Below, piece after piece: positions 1 through 11,158 of a stretch of DNA of 64,000 nt. Each line of letters begins with the position of its first letter. The first letter of the stretch is position 1. Under the pieces are notes generated by a model. The model was not told the origin of the DNA. It saw only the letters and a program-made list of their open reading frames with translations, and did no database searches. A program made the translations under genes and the position numbers. Location: positions 65,152,896 through 65,216,895 of the forward strand of contig CM060178.1 of the NCBI GenBank assembly GCA_030549775.1, read 5' to 3'. The stretch is from Tamarix chinensis (Eukaryota > Streptophyta > Magnoliopsida > Caryophyllales > Tamaricaceae).

Positions 1-3000
1 TAGACATTTCGTCGATTATTTCTCTCGTGTGCATAAAATATATTTATTGCAATTCTTCCGATTTCTCTGTTTTTACTCTTTTTGATCTCTTAAAAGTTTG
101 TGAATAAATCTAAAATATTTTTTGAGTTCATCCATTCATTCTATTCATTCATGTTTCACCCTTTCCTTCTGAATCACCAAATTGCGGAAAAATTTATTTA
201 CGCGATTAGATGATTTTAGCCATTTTTGCTATTTTTAATCCGTTGGTCATCAAATAAGTTCTGAGACCAAATATTTTCATATATTTGATTTTATAAAAAT
301 ATTCCGCATCAATACGTGACACTTTAAACCCCTATTATTCATTTTGTGAATTTACGAAAAAACGCGTTTCCGCAACTTACCCGTTTTTGCCGTTTTTGAT
401 CATTTTCCACCCGTCAAGGATCAAACCTACTCCAATACCTAATGTTTTTATATATTTGAGTTTCTAAGATTATTCCAAATATTTTCATAAATTTTTATAA
501 TTTTTGGAATTCAAGTGATATTTTCCCAATGAGTGCCCATTATTAGGCTTTCTTGTAATTTAATTAGTCAAAATAAATTGTAACCAATCCTCTAACTAAT
601 ATTCCAATCCTAAATAGTCTCCTAGCCAAACCAAACCAGATTTGTAACTTGGTTACATGTCTCCCAACCAAAAAGTGCAACTAGTACCATAATCATGATT
701 TTATGACATTTCTCTTACACACTCAACCATAGCCTATCATCTCTCTTACACCCCTAATCCTAGCACTCAAGTGAGGCCAAGGTCAAACCAAAAACTCAAT
801 CCACACTCCACCATATCAGATCCTACACTATCTTTGCCAAATCGTGCGTTCCTATCCCAAAATGCACATAAAATCATAGATTGTAGCAGAGTGCAAAGGT
901 GATCACTTTCCAACTTTGAGCAACTTCTTCTCTCTATGTGGTTATCCTTTTCCTATGGTTTTTGTTTCTTTCGAAATTATGCATTGCATACTATGAATTT
1001 ATATAATTTAAATCCCTGAAGTTGAAATCACTCATGCTTATTCATAGCCAAACTTTTGCTTCCCGACCAGCTCTATAAAATCAGCAAAGCTGATTTTTTT
1101 TGTGACTTCGAGCATCTTTTATGCATCCACCTTGACTCCTCTACCCTGTATTCTTGTTTTTTATTTTTCCTTGCATGTTATGCCTCATCTACAGACCCTT
1201 CTCACCAAGGAAATCATTCCCCTACCCTCTCTTTTTTTCTCTTCTATCTGCCTGGCCGAGCAACATTGAAGTTTTTGCTGCAGTGGTTAAGTGGGTTGCA
1301 GCAAAGGTGTCGTGCCTTTCATGCCTTCTTTTCTCCTTGTTTTCCTCCCCTTTAATCCTCCAAAACCTTAATCCATCATTCCTTTGTGGTTATTGGTTGT
1401 TTTGTTGTGGTTTTGAAGCCTCTCTATTCAAGAGTAATATTTTATATTTCACTTCTTCCATTCTAATTCCTTTCTTTCCCATTTTTGTTATTTATTGAAC
1501 TTTTTTTTATCTAACTCATTTACCTTATATTCTTGAAGGTGAAAAGTGGTTTAGAGAAGGAATTGCTAGATTCCTTATTTTAGCTTTGCTAAGGAGCTTA
1601 GGAGTTTTGGTAACAAAACTAACCTTAAGAAATAGGATTTTGTGCTAGGTGTATTATATGTTCTCTTATGTGTGGATAGATTTATTTCAATTATAAGCAT
1701 GAAATAATATCTTGAAAAATATTGTGTGACATGTTTATATTTCTATCTTATGTGCTTAAGAATGAATATCTAATGAGAAGATGGTTTTTGTGATTCTTTT
1801 TATATGTTTATACCTGTTGGAAAGGTGATGAATATTTAGTGAAGAAGTGATGAATTTTCAATAGAGTCGTGATGGATTTACAGCATAGTCGTGATGAAGA
1901 TGCCTGGATCCGAGTATTTTAGCTCTCGCCCTTTCTATTTTATGTGTTCTTTGGTTGTTTTAAATTTATCTAAGTATTTTCCTATATGTATAATAGTGTA
2001 TAGAAGCTAGGTTATGAGTTTTGGATCATTTAGAGTTGAAATGAAATTTTTATAAGGCTTGCACATATTCAATCATGGGTAAATTGGGAAATAAAGATTG
2101 TTTTTGAAAGTTTTAAGTGCACCATTGTCTTCATTGGGTCTTTTTCATAAAATTTGGTATATGATATGTTAGGATTTGATGTTGTCTAGAGTAAGTTATG
2201 AATTTTAGAAGCTTAAGATAATTATTTGTTAATAAAGACATTTTCGCCATTTCATGTAAATTTCTAGAAATTTGGAGACCTAATTGAATATTGTGCTAAT
2301 ACAAGAATTTAGAATTTATAATTCTAATACTTGGGTAACATGGATGAGTAGACTTAGAGACTTTACTTAAAATAATTCATTAAGTAAGAAAAAGAAAAAG
2401 AGAAAGAGACATTGTGGGTGTATTAAGGAATCTTAATATTTTATCTTATTTCCCTATTGATATTTCATCCTAAGAAAATAATTGGCTAAGTGTAATATAT
2501 TTTAGCATAAATTACACCTCTCTTCCTCAATTTGCTTAACTAGCTTCAGAGTTAGATAAGACATTACTTACCTTTACTTACGACGGATTCTCGATGTATG
2601 TCTGCTTGAAGTGGAAGGTGATGAGTATGCTTATTGATTATTTAATCATGTCAAGCATATGTTGTATTCTTTTGTGGTAATTGTATGTAGGTATGAGTTA
2701 TAGATTTAATGCAAACACATGTTCGTATGCCTCTTGACTATTGTATGTGTGTAAGTGTGCGAAGGGTTGAATATTGATTGAAGTTACATGATACCTTATG
2801 CTGTCTTTTATGCCATGGACTCATTCGGCTTTAATGCTCCTAAAGTTATTCGGCTTTAATGCCACTTAAATTGGTTCGGCTTTAATGCCCCTGAAATTGA
2901 TCGGCTTTAATGCCATTTGGATTGGTTCGACTTTAACGCCGCTTGGATTGGTTCGGCTTTAATGCCGCTTAAAATTGATCGGCTTTAATGCCGCTTGGAT

Positions 3001-4135
3001 TTAATGCCATTTGAAATTGATATAATAATGGATATTCATTGTATTGATGGATGTGAGCTAAGTGCTATTATGTGGACCTAATTTATGATTGGCTAAATCC
3101 TTTAATAAAATATTAATCACTTAAAGTGAAAGATCTTGAGTTGGGACTTGTATCACTCGGGGTAGCTATCCAAGTTAGGTTTGGTATTCACTTGGTATCA
3201 TTCCGGTGTTTTTCTATTCTGTGATCCCGGGTGCCTTACGAGGTTCGGAGAGAGCCCTCTTCTACTCTATAGGTGTCTCGATCTATTTCGGCCCTATAGG
3301 GGGTACGCATACTTAAGTGATTAGGTGTACTATTTATTGTTGGTCTGGTTACGTTTCAAGGTGGGCCAACTAGGGCTAGTACCGTTCGAGTACTAGATTA
3401 GTTGATATGATCTCTTCAAGTCTCCATCCTCAAGTTAATATAATAAATTAATTGTGATCACGATGATAAAATATAATAACCAATGGAGTCCATCTACCCA
3501 TATATCCATATTACATTATTTTATGCTTGAAGGTTGAGTTTTGTGTTCTCAATTAACATATATATGTAAGCATGATATTATATTTTTATTAGATGCTCTA
3601 TTACTTTCTTCGCATGGACCTCGCACTCAATGCTATCTCTTTAGGATAGTTGTGTTGCTCAGTACATGATGCGTACTGATACTACACATTTGTAGATGTT
3701 GTGTCGCAGATATATGATGATGATCCTGCGGACTTTGAGGAGGTTCCTCGGGCAGAGTGATGCGGGTTTATACCCCTGGGGTTAGGGCGTAGAGTTATTT
3801 CTATCCGAGGTCGCACATGTTATGTGCCCTAGATTTTGGATATCTCTTTTGGACTCTTCATCTCTTTTAACCCTCTTATCTCTTTTGGATATTGTATTAT
3901 TTGGAGCATGTACTCCAAACTATGTTATTATGTCTAAATTATTCAAGTCTTTTGCTATTTATATCTATTTCCGTAAGTTTTGATTTATTTGATGTAAAGT
4001 TTTTTGCCTTGCGCGTAGTATGAGAAAGGTATGGACTAGACTCGTGCTATGTGTGGCGGTAACACCCGTTATGTTATGTTAATGCTTCCGCTTATAAAAA
4101 CAAAAATTTTTAGTAGTAAATTTTGGGGTGTTACA
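1..4135 (+). mobile_element. Long LTR of family L1 (3' part, Ty3/Gypsy-like)
   Basis: The segment ends in TTTTGGGGTGTTACA at 4135. This is the inverted counterpart of the TGTAACACCCCAAAA start seen at 43016, as expected for an LTR with extended terminal inverted repeats. A block near 3270-3400 (CCCTATAGGG...ACGCATACTTAAGTGATTAGG) recurs in reverse at about 21240-21330, 38220-38340, 45150-45190 and 59105-59180, which ties these LTRs into one family. The GTGTGGCGGTAACACC box precedes the terminus at about 4050. The 5' end lies outside the window. Open frames such as 1056-1498 are low-complexity chance frames without any recognisable domain. The Gypsy assignment is inferred from terminus and length only, since no gag-pol is linked to it. 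Confidence 0.75.
2824..3020. repeat. Minisatellite of ~26-bp units inside LTR
   Basis: About eight tandem units share the core CGGCTTTAATGCC, separated by variable 12-13-bp linkers such as GCTTGGATTGGTT. One unit has the variant CGACTTTAACGCC. Two or three units of the same repeat occur in reverse in the minus-strand LTR at 21560-21627, and decayed traces lie near 38540, so the array belongs to the LTR family and is not a local accident. Confidence 0.85.
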
Positions 4136-4577
4136 GTGATTGCAGATTTGTTATGAATTGATGTTGTTTTACAGTGCAGATTTGTTAATTATTTGAACAT
4201 ACAACTGTGTATGTGGGCAGGAACAAAACTGCAAAACTAAAAAAAAAAAACTAAAGTTTTAATAACGGTTCTGATGAAAAGCGTTATTAAAACTCCAGTT
4301 TTTAATAACGGTTTTAATAAAAATTGTTATTAAAACCTACATTTTAATAATGGTTTTCATCAGAACCGTTATTAAAACCCTCTTGTTTAACAACGGTTTT
4401 TCTGAAAAACCATTATTAAACATGCATTTTATGCTCATACTGGTAGGTTTTTTTTATATTTTTGATAACGGTTATGAACCTTTATTAAAGATTTAATAAT
4501 GGGCATTTTAATAACGGTTGAAAACCGTTATTAAAACTGTAAAATAACCGTTATTAAAACTGCTTTTTGGGGTAGTG
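4136..4577 (+). mobile_element. Orphan CACTA right-end fragment
   Basis: The fragment ends in GGGGTAGTG at 4577, the inverse of CACTACCCC. It carries many AATAACGGTT / AACCGTTATT motifs in both orientations, like the left subterminal regions of elements C and D in reverse. Its inner end (CAGATTTGTTAATTATTTG, then the ACAACTGTGTATGTGGGC stretch) matches the reverse complement of 32430-32510. The rest of the element is absent; the fragment starts directly after the LTR end at 4135. Confidence 0.85.
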
Positions 4578-7439
4578 CAAGTTAGATGTAATAATATTAT
4601 ATTTATTTCGTAAATTAAGTTTTAATAACAACATTCAACTTTAATATGTTATTTATATTATTAAATATTTATAATAATTTTTATTTTATATAATATATTT
4701 TGATTATAATTTCACATGCTATATTGTTTTAAAAAAAATCTTATTACCAAGGATAAAATCGTCATTAATAAGCTTATTACTGAAGATACAAGCATTGTTA
4801 ATAACGTTTTCCTAATTTTTTCCCCAAAAATCATCGTTAATATGCTTATTACCAAAGATAAAATCATTGATAAACTTAAATTCACAATTTGTGTTTATAT
4901 AATTTTGTACATCGTACGAGTGAAAAAACTAGTTAACAAAATTGGAATGGATCCCAAAGAGTAAAATGATGATCCAAAATGACCCTATGAGATGACCGTA
5001 CACGTTGGAATGCCGCCTCCATGTATGAACGGGAACGGGAACAATTTGAAGTCTTGTATGAATGAGACAGGTCTTGGTTAGCACAGCCCCACCTTAACCC
5101 CAAACCTTACTCTTTCATGCATTGACATCGATGAGACAGGCCTTGAGTCTCTTGACTAATAACTTAATTGGACTAGCAAAGAAGTTAACCACACGATTTC
5201 ACTCAGAACTTGCCAGATTTAAGACAAGTTATTTTGTTATTCGGTAAATTTAGCACATATGCCATTGATTGCTTGATATGCTGCTCACAGCTTTATGAAA
5301 AATGTACTAGTAATAGTTTAAACTTACAAGCAACACCAACTAGATGCTGAAAACGTTGATGCGGTAGATTGCTGGTTATCTCCCATTAGTTCATGCACCA
5401 CCTGATCGTTATTCGAGTATTGTGGTCGTAGTTCTGGTGAAAAATTACATTTCTTTACTGTATTATTGTATCTCCTTTGTGGATTTTGAAAATTTACAAC
5501 TTGATATGCATCCGGTCAGAAGCTTTGGGAAAAAAAAAATTTTGGCCGATGAGATGACATGTATGCTTCTAATGGTACTCTGGGTGGAGTGAATATTTAC
5601 TATATATTGTACCGGCAAGCTGAGACATATGAGTTGTGAGGAAAAATCAAATAAAATTCTTCTTCAACATTTTCCTTCTTTGATATTTTTTGTATCTTAT
5701 TTTCTTAAGTATACAAAACACAAATTTTGTAGGAACTAAATGAAGCCTCAATGACAGGAACGGGAATTTTTGCCATGCATGATTTTTAGTTTGTAAGACG
5801 GTTATTGCTTTTCAAATACTAAGGCCAGCAGTCAATATAAGTAATTAGCTAATTGATGAGTTACAAACGAGGGTAATTATGAGGTCAGGAACAAGAGTGT
5901 CTTCAAGGAGGAAGCCATTAACATTAATAGTCTGATTGTAATTTTTAACATAATGATAAATTTATGGTGAAAAGGGCTAGTAATAAAAAAAAAAATTCCT
6001 TATGCAGGTGATGACATGATCTTCAACCTTAAAGCATCATGTTAATTAAAAACTGCTGTCATATTTTATGGTGAATTCTTATGTTTTTTCTTCCTGCAAA
6101 GTTGTTGTCAGATTTTATTCTGTATACTAATTTCACTCATCGCTAAAAAAAAATTATGTTTTTTTTTCTTCAAATAAAAAAGTGTGAAGTGGGATAATTC
6201 AAAGTCATGCATTGACTTTGATTAGACAGGTCTCTCGGGTCTCTTCTTGACTAGCAACATGGACCAGCAAGAAGTTTAGAATACTCGCAACGACGAAGAC
6301 GGCGTGGTTTAGAAGATATGGAAAAATAAGGCCGGATAGTACGTAAGATTAAATCATTGCATTTTCAAGCAAAAAATTATCACTAGATGCTTTAGAGCTT
6401 ATAAAATATTAATTAAAAAGGACGGATATGTAGAAAGCACGTACGTCCAATTTCTAACTTACATCACTCCCTCCTTTCTTAAACAAACTTTTATAGTTAT
6501 TTACCTCCTATTGTAAAAATTAACAAATATATTACAAATACAAACAATTACATTTGCTATTAAAAAAATATTATATATATATATAAAGGAAAATGAGTAA
6601 AAATAAAAATAAAAATTAATTAAAAAAATTATCTAAAAATACTTGTTTTTTAATTTTAAAAATGCATAGAATATTATAAAACAGCAGCTAGCTTTCTCTT
6701 TGGTTGATACCTACTTTTACTCCTTCCACATTAATATCATTACTACAATATGATGGATTTTATTTTTTTTCCATATTAATATCATTACTACTACCAATAA
6801 CAATTATACTCATCTTAAAAAACAATATGTTTACGTTAGCATAATAATTATACCCGTGAGTCATTACTGGTAGGTTCTTGGCACGAACAGCTGGACAATG
6901 AGAAAGATCCACAAGAAGATAGACGAGTAGTGACCTTGACCCACATCAATATGTATGGGAGGAGAGGTCGGTCATGGTTTGTGAAGTTCAACGCGGAAAT
7001 GAATTGGAGGCTTCCATCCATACGGACATCATAGTCGATTCATCATCATGCATATAGGCATTCATCCATCTATCCATCTTTGTTTGGGAAGGAAGAAAGG
7101 ATTAAAATAAAAAAATCTGATCTTACATCGTCTAAAACCAATGCAGTGAAGAATTTGAAGTCGCAACCACAATTTAGTTCCTAAATATACTAACCAACTA
7201 TCTGGTCATTAGATCTGGTCAGGAACCAGGCTTGGTCGCAGTGAGACATGCGAAAGCATATTGCTTAATCGTTCTTTGCAAAACATAAAAATAAAAATAA
7301 TAAAAATGGGATAAAAACGAAGTGACAAAATCTGATCTCACCAGCAATGAATCGGCAACTTGAGTTTACTGGGCAAACGAATCTGATCCACGAGTTAATT
7401 GCTAGGATTAATCTCACCCTGCGTACCTATCGGAGCTAG
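4578..7439. other. Low-copy spacer, no gene recognised
   Basis: No transposon terminus, LTR block or coding exon was recognised here. The 82-codon open frame at 4716-4964 is AT-driven and contains the near-repeat TTAATAAGCTTATTAC; I do not call it a gene. Two similar stretches at about 5116-5190 and 6206-6279 share ATGCATTGAC, AGACAGG and GACTAGCAA and are rich in TTGAC. This is the least repeat-like part of the window and could be remnant intergenic or promoter DNA. Confidence 0.5.
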
Positions 7440-8213
7440 CACTACCACGGAAAGGGGTTTTAATAACGGTTATTTTATAGTTTTAATAACGGTTTTCAAC
7501 CGTTATTGAATCACCCGTTATTAAATCTTTAATAACGGTTCATAACCGTCATGAAAAATACACAAAAACCCGCGAATATGTGCGAAAACTGGAGTTTTAA
7601 TAACGGTTTTTAAGTAAAAACCGTTATTAAAACTCCAGGTTTTAATAACGGTTCTAATGAAAACCGTTATTAAAACTCCAGGTTTTTAATAACGGTTCTT
7701 ATAAAAACCGTTATTAAAAAGTAGGTTTTAATAACGGTTCTTATGAAAACCGTTATTAAAACTCCAGTTTTTTTTTTTTTTTTTTTTTTTTTTACAGTTT
7801 TGTTCCTGCCAAATCTGCAATGTAAAACAACATCAATTCATACCAAATCTGCAATCACACCATAATTTCAATCAATCTATAATTGGTATGCATGTCTCAA
7901 TACACCAACTATACTTAGCAATAAAATTAGTGGGCATACCACAACTTGGTAGCTCTACACCCCAAAGTAAATATATAGACGAAATACAAACCTAAAAATG
8001 CATGTAGAATATATAGATCGCTACCTAATACCGAATGAATGAGTGCACGTGCTTGGCCCATTGATCTCTAACTTCATCAATTTCATCAACTTTATATTGC
8101 TGGGCATAGTCATCGGTATGTCATGATTCATTAATAGAAAAATATGGAAAAGCAAACATATATGGCTTGAATCTATGTTGACCAATCTATTCTAGACTAT
8201 AAGATCCATTGCT

Positions 8214-8729
8214 CGTATTCTTCACTTGAACCCTTAAAAACTTCAATTTCATCATCATCATCATCATCTAAGTTCCTTTGTCTCGAAGATCTTCAATTTT
8301 GGAGGTACCTAAAGCTCTTATTACCCTACATACAAAATAAAGAGATAAACAATAACTGAAAACATGTATTACTCTACATACAAAATAATACAAAGGTAGG
8401 CAACATGTAATACCACTTTAATCAAGAGGTTATGACCTAAAATATACCCTCACTTATATGTAACAAAAAAACCTCAATTCAGAGGCCAAAATGGCATTTT
8501 TTGGGCTCCGATAATGTTCAAACCGGCTCCGTCGTTTGCCACGTTGTAGATCTCAAAAAAATACCCAAAATAGCCTCCTAGATCACCTAAATCCGAGGTC
8601 CCATGAAAAAGTTATGACCCTCCAAAGTTTTCAGCAGTTCTAAATAACCTCAATAATGTCTTCACTTTTGTTTATTATGGTTGTAGCTCTAAATAATGTT
8701 GAATCTCCATACAAAAAAATACAACAATA
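8214..8729. other. Element-D-specific internal filler
   Basis: Left of 8213, D follows copies A-C up to GATCCATTGCTC. From about 8730 it follows their leader again (AAAGGTCTCGGCCAACACATG). The roughly 515 bp between, including a short ATC trinucleotide run near 8250-8270 and a more GC-rich patch at 8480-8620, has no counterpart that I can see in A, B, C or E. It could be filler DNA captured during gap repair, or a family region lost from the other copies. I recognise no protein in it. Confidence 0.55.
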
Positions 8730-8856
8730 ATATGTAAAGGTCTCGGCCAACACATGCATTTGTTAATATATAATAATAACGCAACAAATAATTCAACAAC
8801 AAACAGCAAAATTTTCAGCCAACACATTCAATAACACATTTTCGAACGAAACCCTA

Positions 8857-9003
8857 GCTACAAACACATACGTAAAGTGAGCTAGCTACAAACACATACG
8901 TAAAGTGAGCTAGCTACAAACACATACGTAAAGTGAGCTAGCTACAAACACGACGGAGGATGAAGGTGCAAGTGAGCTACAAACACATACGTAAAGTGAG
9001 CCA
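8857..9003. repeat. 28-bp tandem repeat in element D
   Basis: Three exact-length 28-bp units begin GCTACAAACACATACG at 8857, 8885 and 8913. A partial unit follows at 8941 and a further unit at 8976. Copies A, B and C have the corresponding sequence once (for example near 15002), so the expansion is specific to D. Confidence 0.9.
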
Positions 9004-9528
9004 GCTAGCTTCGGAACAATGGCAGAGGCGTGGTGCGAGGGCTTCCTTTACTTGAGAGGAGCCTGATGGTGCGAGTTGGTGGTGCACGGTGTGGCGGTGC
9101 GAGGGTTTGTAAGGAGAAGGAAGGAGAGCAAGAGAGCAAGAGAACGAAAGTGCAGATAGTCTGAAAATTTTGGCACGAAACAGAACCGAGCGAAATAAAA
9201 GTTTGATTTTGGGGTTTTAATAACGGTTCCTAAGAGAACCGTTATTAAAACATCTTTTAATAACGGTTCTTCCAGGAACCGTCATTAAAAGCTTCTGACT
9301 TTTGACAACGGTTCTAATATGAACCGTTATTAAATCCTCTTTTAATAACGGTTTATATAAAACCGTTATTAAAACATCCGTCCAAATTTTAACGCTGCCC
9401 TTTTAATAACGGTTTTTAACTAGAACCGTTATCAAAACTTCCCGCCGATTAATTTTCACGCGTTTGACAACGGTTTTCTAACTACCGTTATTAATGTCCC
9501 GTTATTAAAACCCATTTCCGTGGTAGTG

Positions 9529-9980
9529 TAGCCAACCAAGGTAGTAGATAGAATTGTCTACACCCAAATTAAACTTAGTATTGTGGAATCATTGATTTCT
9601 CATTGTCTTTTAAAATACGTACTATTTTTCTTTTTTACTTATTACAATCAGCAAAAAACCATCGTTAGTTGACGTATATATTACTGTTAATAAAATAATT
9701 ACAATGAACTTACGCCAAAATGAACCGCAACACATGAAACAAACTCAAGATTAGAATAATCTAACTCATTGCCAGCCATAAAAAACAAAAATATCCATAA
9801 CCTCAAATAAGATTATCTCAAGACAACCCGACATACAAGGATTAAATATTTAGTAATCTAAACATAAAATAACACAAACCAATCCAAAATGTTAAAAGAA
9901 CAAAAGAGAAGCCAAAACCACTACAACATGAACCAAACTCCTTATAAAAATAATACTAAAAAAATGATCTATGATTACCT
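9529..9980. other. Spacer without recognisable features
   Basis: This is AT-rich sequence following the TAG target duplication of element D. No ORF, terminus or repeat shared with the rest of the window was recognised. Confidence 0.4.
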
Positions 9981-10660
9981 CACTATAGTAAAAACACTAA
10001 ATAGTGATGTTTAATTAGGGAAGGTTTATGATACCGTCGTTCGCGTTAAAAAAAATGTTAAATTTAGCGATGGTTTTAAACCATTGGAGGCTTAATGACG
10101 GTTTAAAACATTGGTATATTAGCGACAATTTGTAAAACAAAACCCTCCCCAAACAAAGTCGAACACCCGCCCGGTAAAAAAATCAGCGCTAGCTGAAATT
10201 TTCTTCCCATCTGCCTTCCTCACATCCCCCTTCCTCCCGTCTGCCTTCTTCCCTTCTCCCCTTTCTTCCCGTCTACCTTCTTCTCTTCTCCCTTTCTTAT
10301 CCCTTCTTCCGTCTCCCTTTCTCTTAGCTATTGAGAATTAGTAATTAACTAGTGTAGTAGTTGCTCCCCTGCTTCAGCCTCCCTTCTCTTGCCACTGGCC
10401 TCCTTTAGCCTACCTTCTCCAATCGCCGCCTTGCTCGTTGTAATCAGATTACAACTAAATTTGAAGCCCTAATTAAATTTGGTTATTTTGAGTTTAGCAT
10501 TTTCGACTTTCACGGGTAAGATTATAGGCTAGTAAAACACACGCCTCGTGAGTATATGTCTGTACTTATCTTTGTTTAGTTTATTGTTGATGTTTTATGT
10601 TATTTGTGTTCGATATTGAGTTCATCTATTGTACTTAATTAGCAGAAGATTGAGCTTGTA
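9981..10660 (+). mobile_element. 5' end fragment of a second CACTA-like family
   Basis: The fragment begins CACTATAGTAAAAACACTA at 9981. A subterminal zone follows with repeated AGCGATGG/TTTAAACC-like motifs (10060-10135), different from the AATAACGG family. At 10195-10440 comes a CT-rich leader with repeated CTTCCCTTCTCC-type runs, resembling an untranslated leader. The sequence then becomes ordinary AT-rich DNA and no right end is visible. The assignment rests on terminus form and motif repetition only. Confidence 0.45.
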
Positions 10661-10671
10661 TATATATATAT

Positions 10672-10816
10672 ATACTACAAAATAATTGACTTTTCCCAAT
10701 AGAAACTTAAGCACAAATACTTTTTCTATTGGTAAAAGCAACTAATACCAACATATAATTTTCTGTGGGTAATAATGTAGTTTTTCCAATAAAAATTTTT
10801 TATCTGTTGGTATTAA
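10672..10816. mobile_element. Fragment of another DNA transposon end
   Basis: TACTACAAAATAATTGAC is followed by CCAATAGAAA / TTTCTATTGG and CCAACATAT / TGTTGGTATT inverted motifs, the look of a short terminal region with subterminal repeats. It abuts the truncated left side of CACTA copy A. I cannot assign it to a named family. Confidence 0.35.
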
Positions 10817-11158
10817 TATAAATCTAGCTTAGAAGACTTAAAGACATAGACAAAATACAAACCTGAACATGCATGTAGAATATATAGATCTCTACCTAAT
10901 ACCGAATGAATGAGTGCACATGCTTGGCCCATTGCTCTCTCACTTCATCAATTTCTTCAACATTGTACTACTGGCCTTGTGCATAATCATCGGTGAAAAA
11001 CTACAAATTCCAAGTTTTGATTAATATACAGTTAGCACTTATGTCAAGTACCAAACATATATGTCATGATTCATTAATGAAAAAATATTGAAAAGAAAAC
11101 ATACATAGCTTGGATCTATGTTGACCGATCTATTTTGGACTATCAGATCCATTGCTCT

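Larger units (their letters stand above)
7440..9528 (-). mobile_element. Complete non-autonomous CACTA element D
   Basis: This 2,089-bp element starts CACTACCACGGAAA and ends TTTCCGTGGTAGTG, giving terminal inverted repeats of about 29 bp with one visible mismatch. It is flanked by the 3-bp duplication TAG at 7437-7439 and 9529-9531, the size typical of CACTA elements. Both subterminal regions (about 7455-7770 and 9215-9515) are packed with AATAACGGTT motifs in both orientations, often as adjacent inverted pairs. Inside, 7800-8213 matches the 3' part of the second gene region of copies A-C, and 8730-9200 matches their 5' leader. Nothing coding remains. Orientation is given by alignment with A-C, whose gene runs on the minus strand. 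Confidence 0.93.

Noticed and set aside
1056..1498. Two overlapping Phe/Leu-rich open frames
   Set aside because: They lie inside an LTR, have no domain, and their composition follows the T-rich strand.
2824..3020. Regularly spaced repeats resembling a CRISPR array
   Set aside because: Spacers are short and similar to each other, the repeat is only 13 bp, and the array belongs to a plant LTR family.
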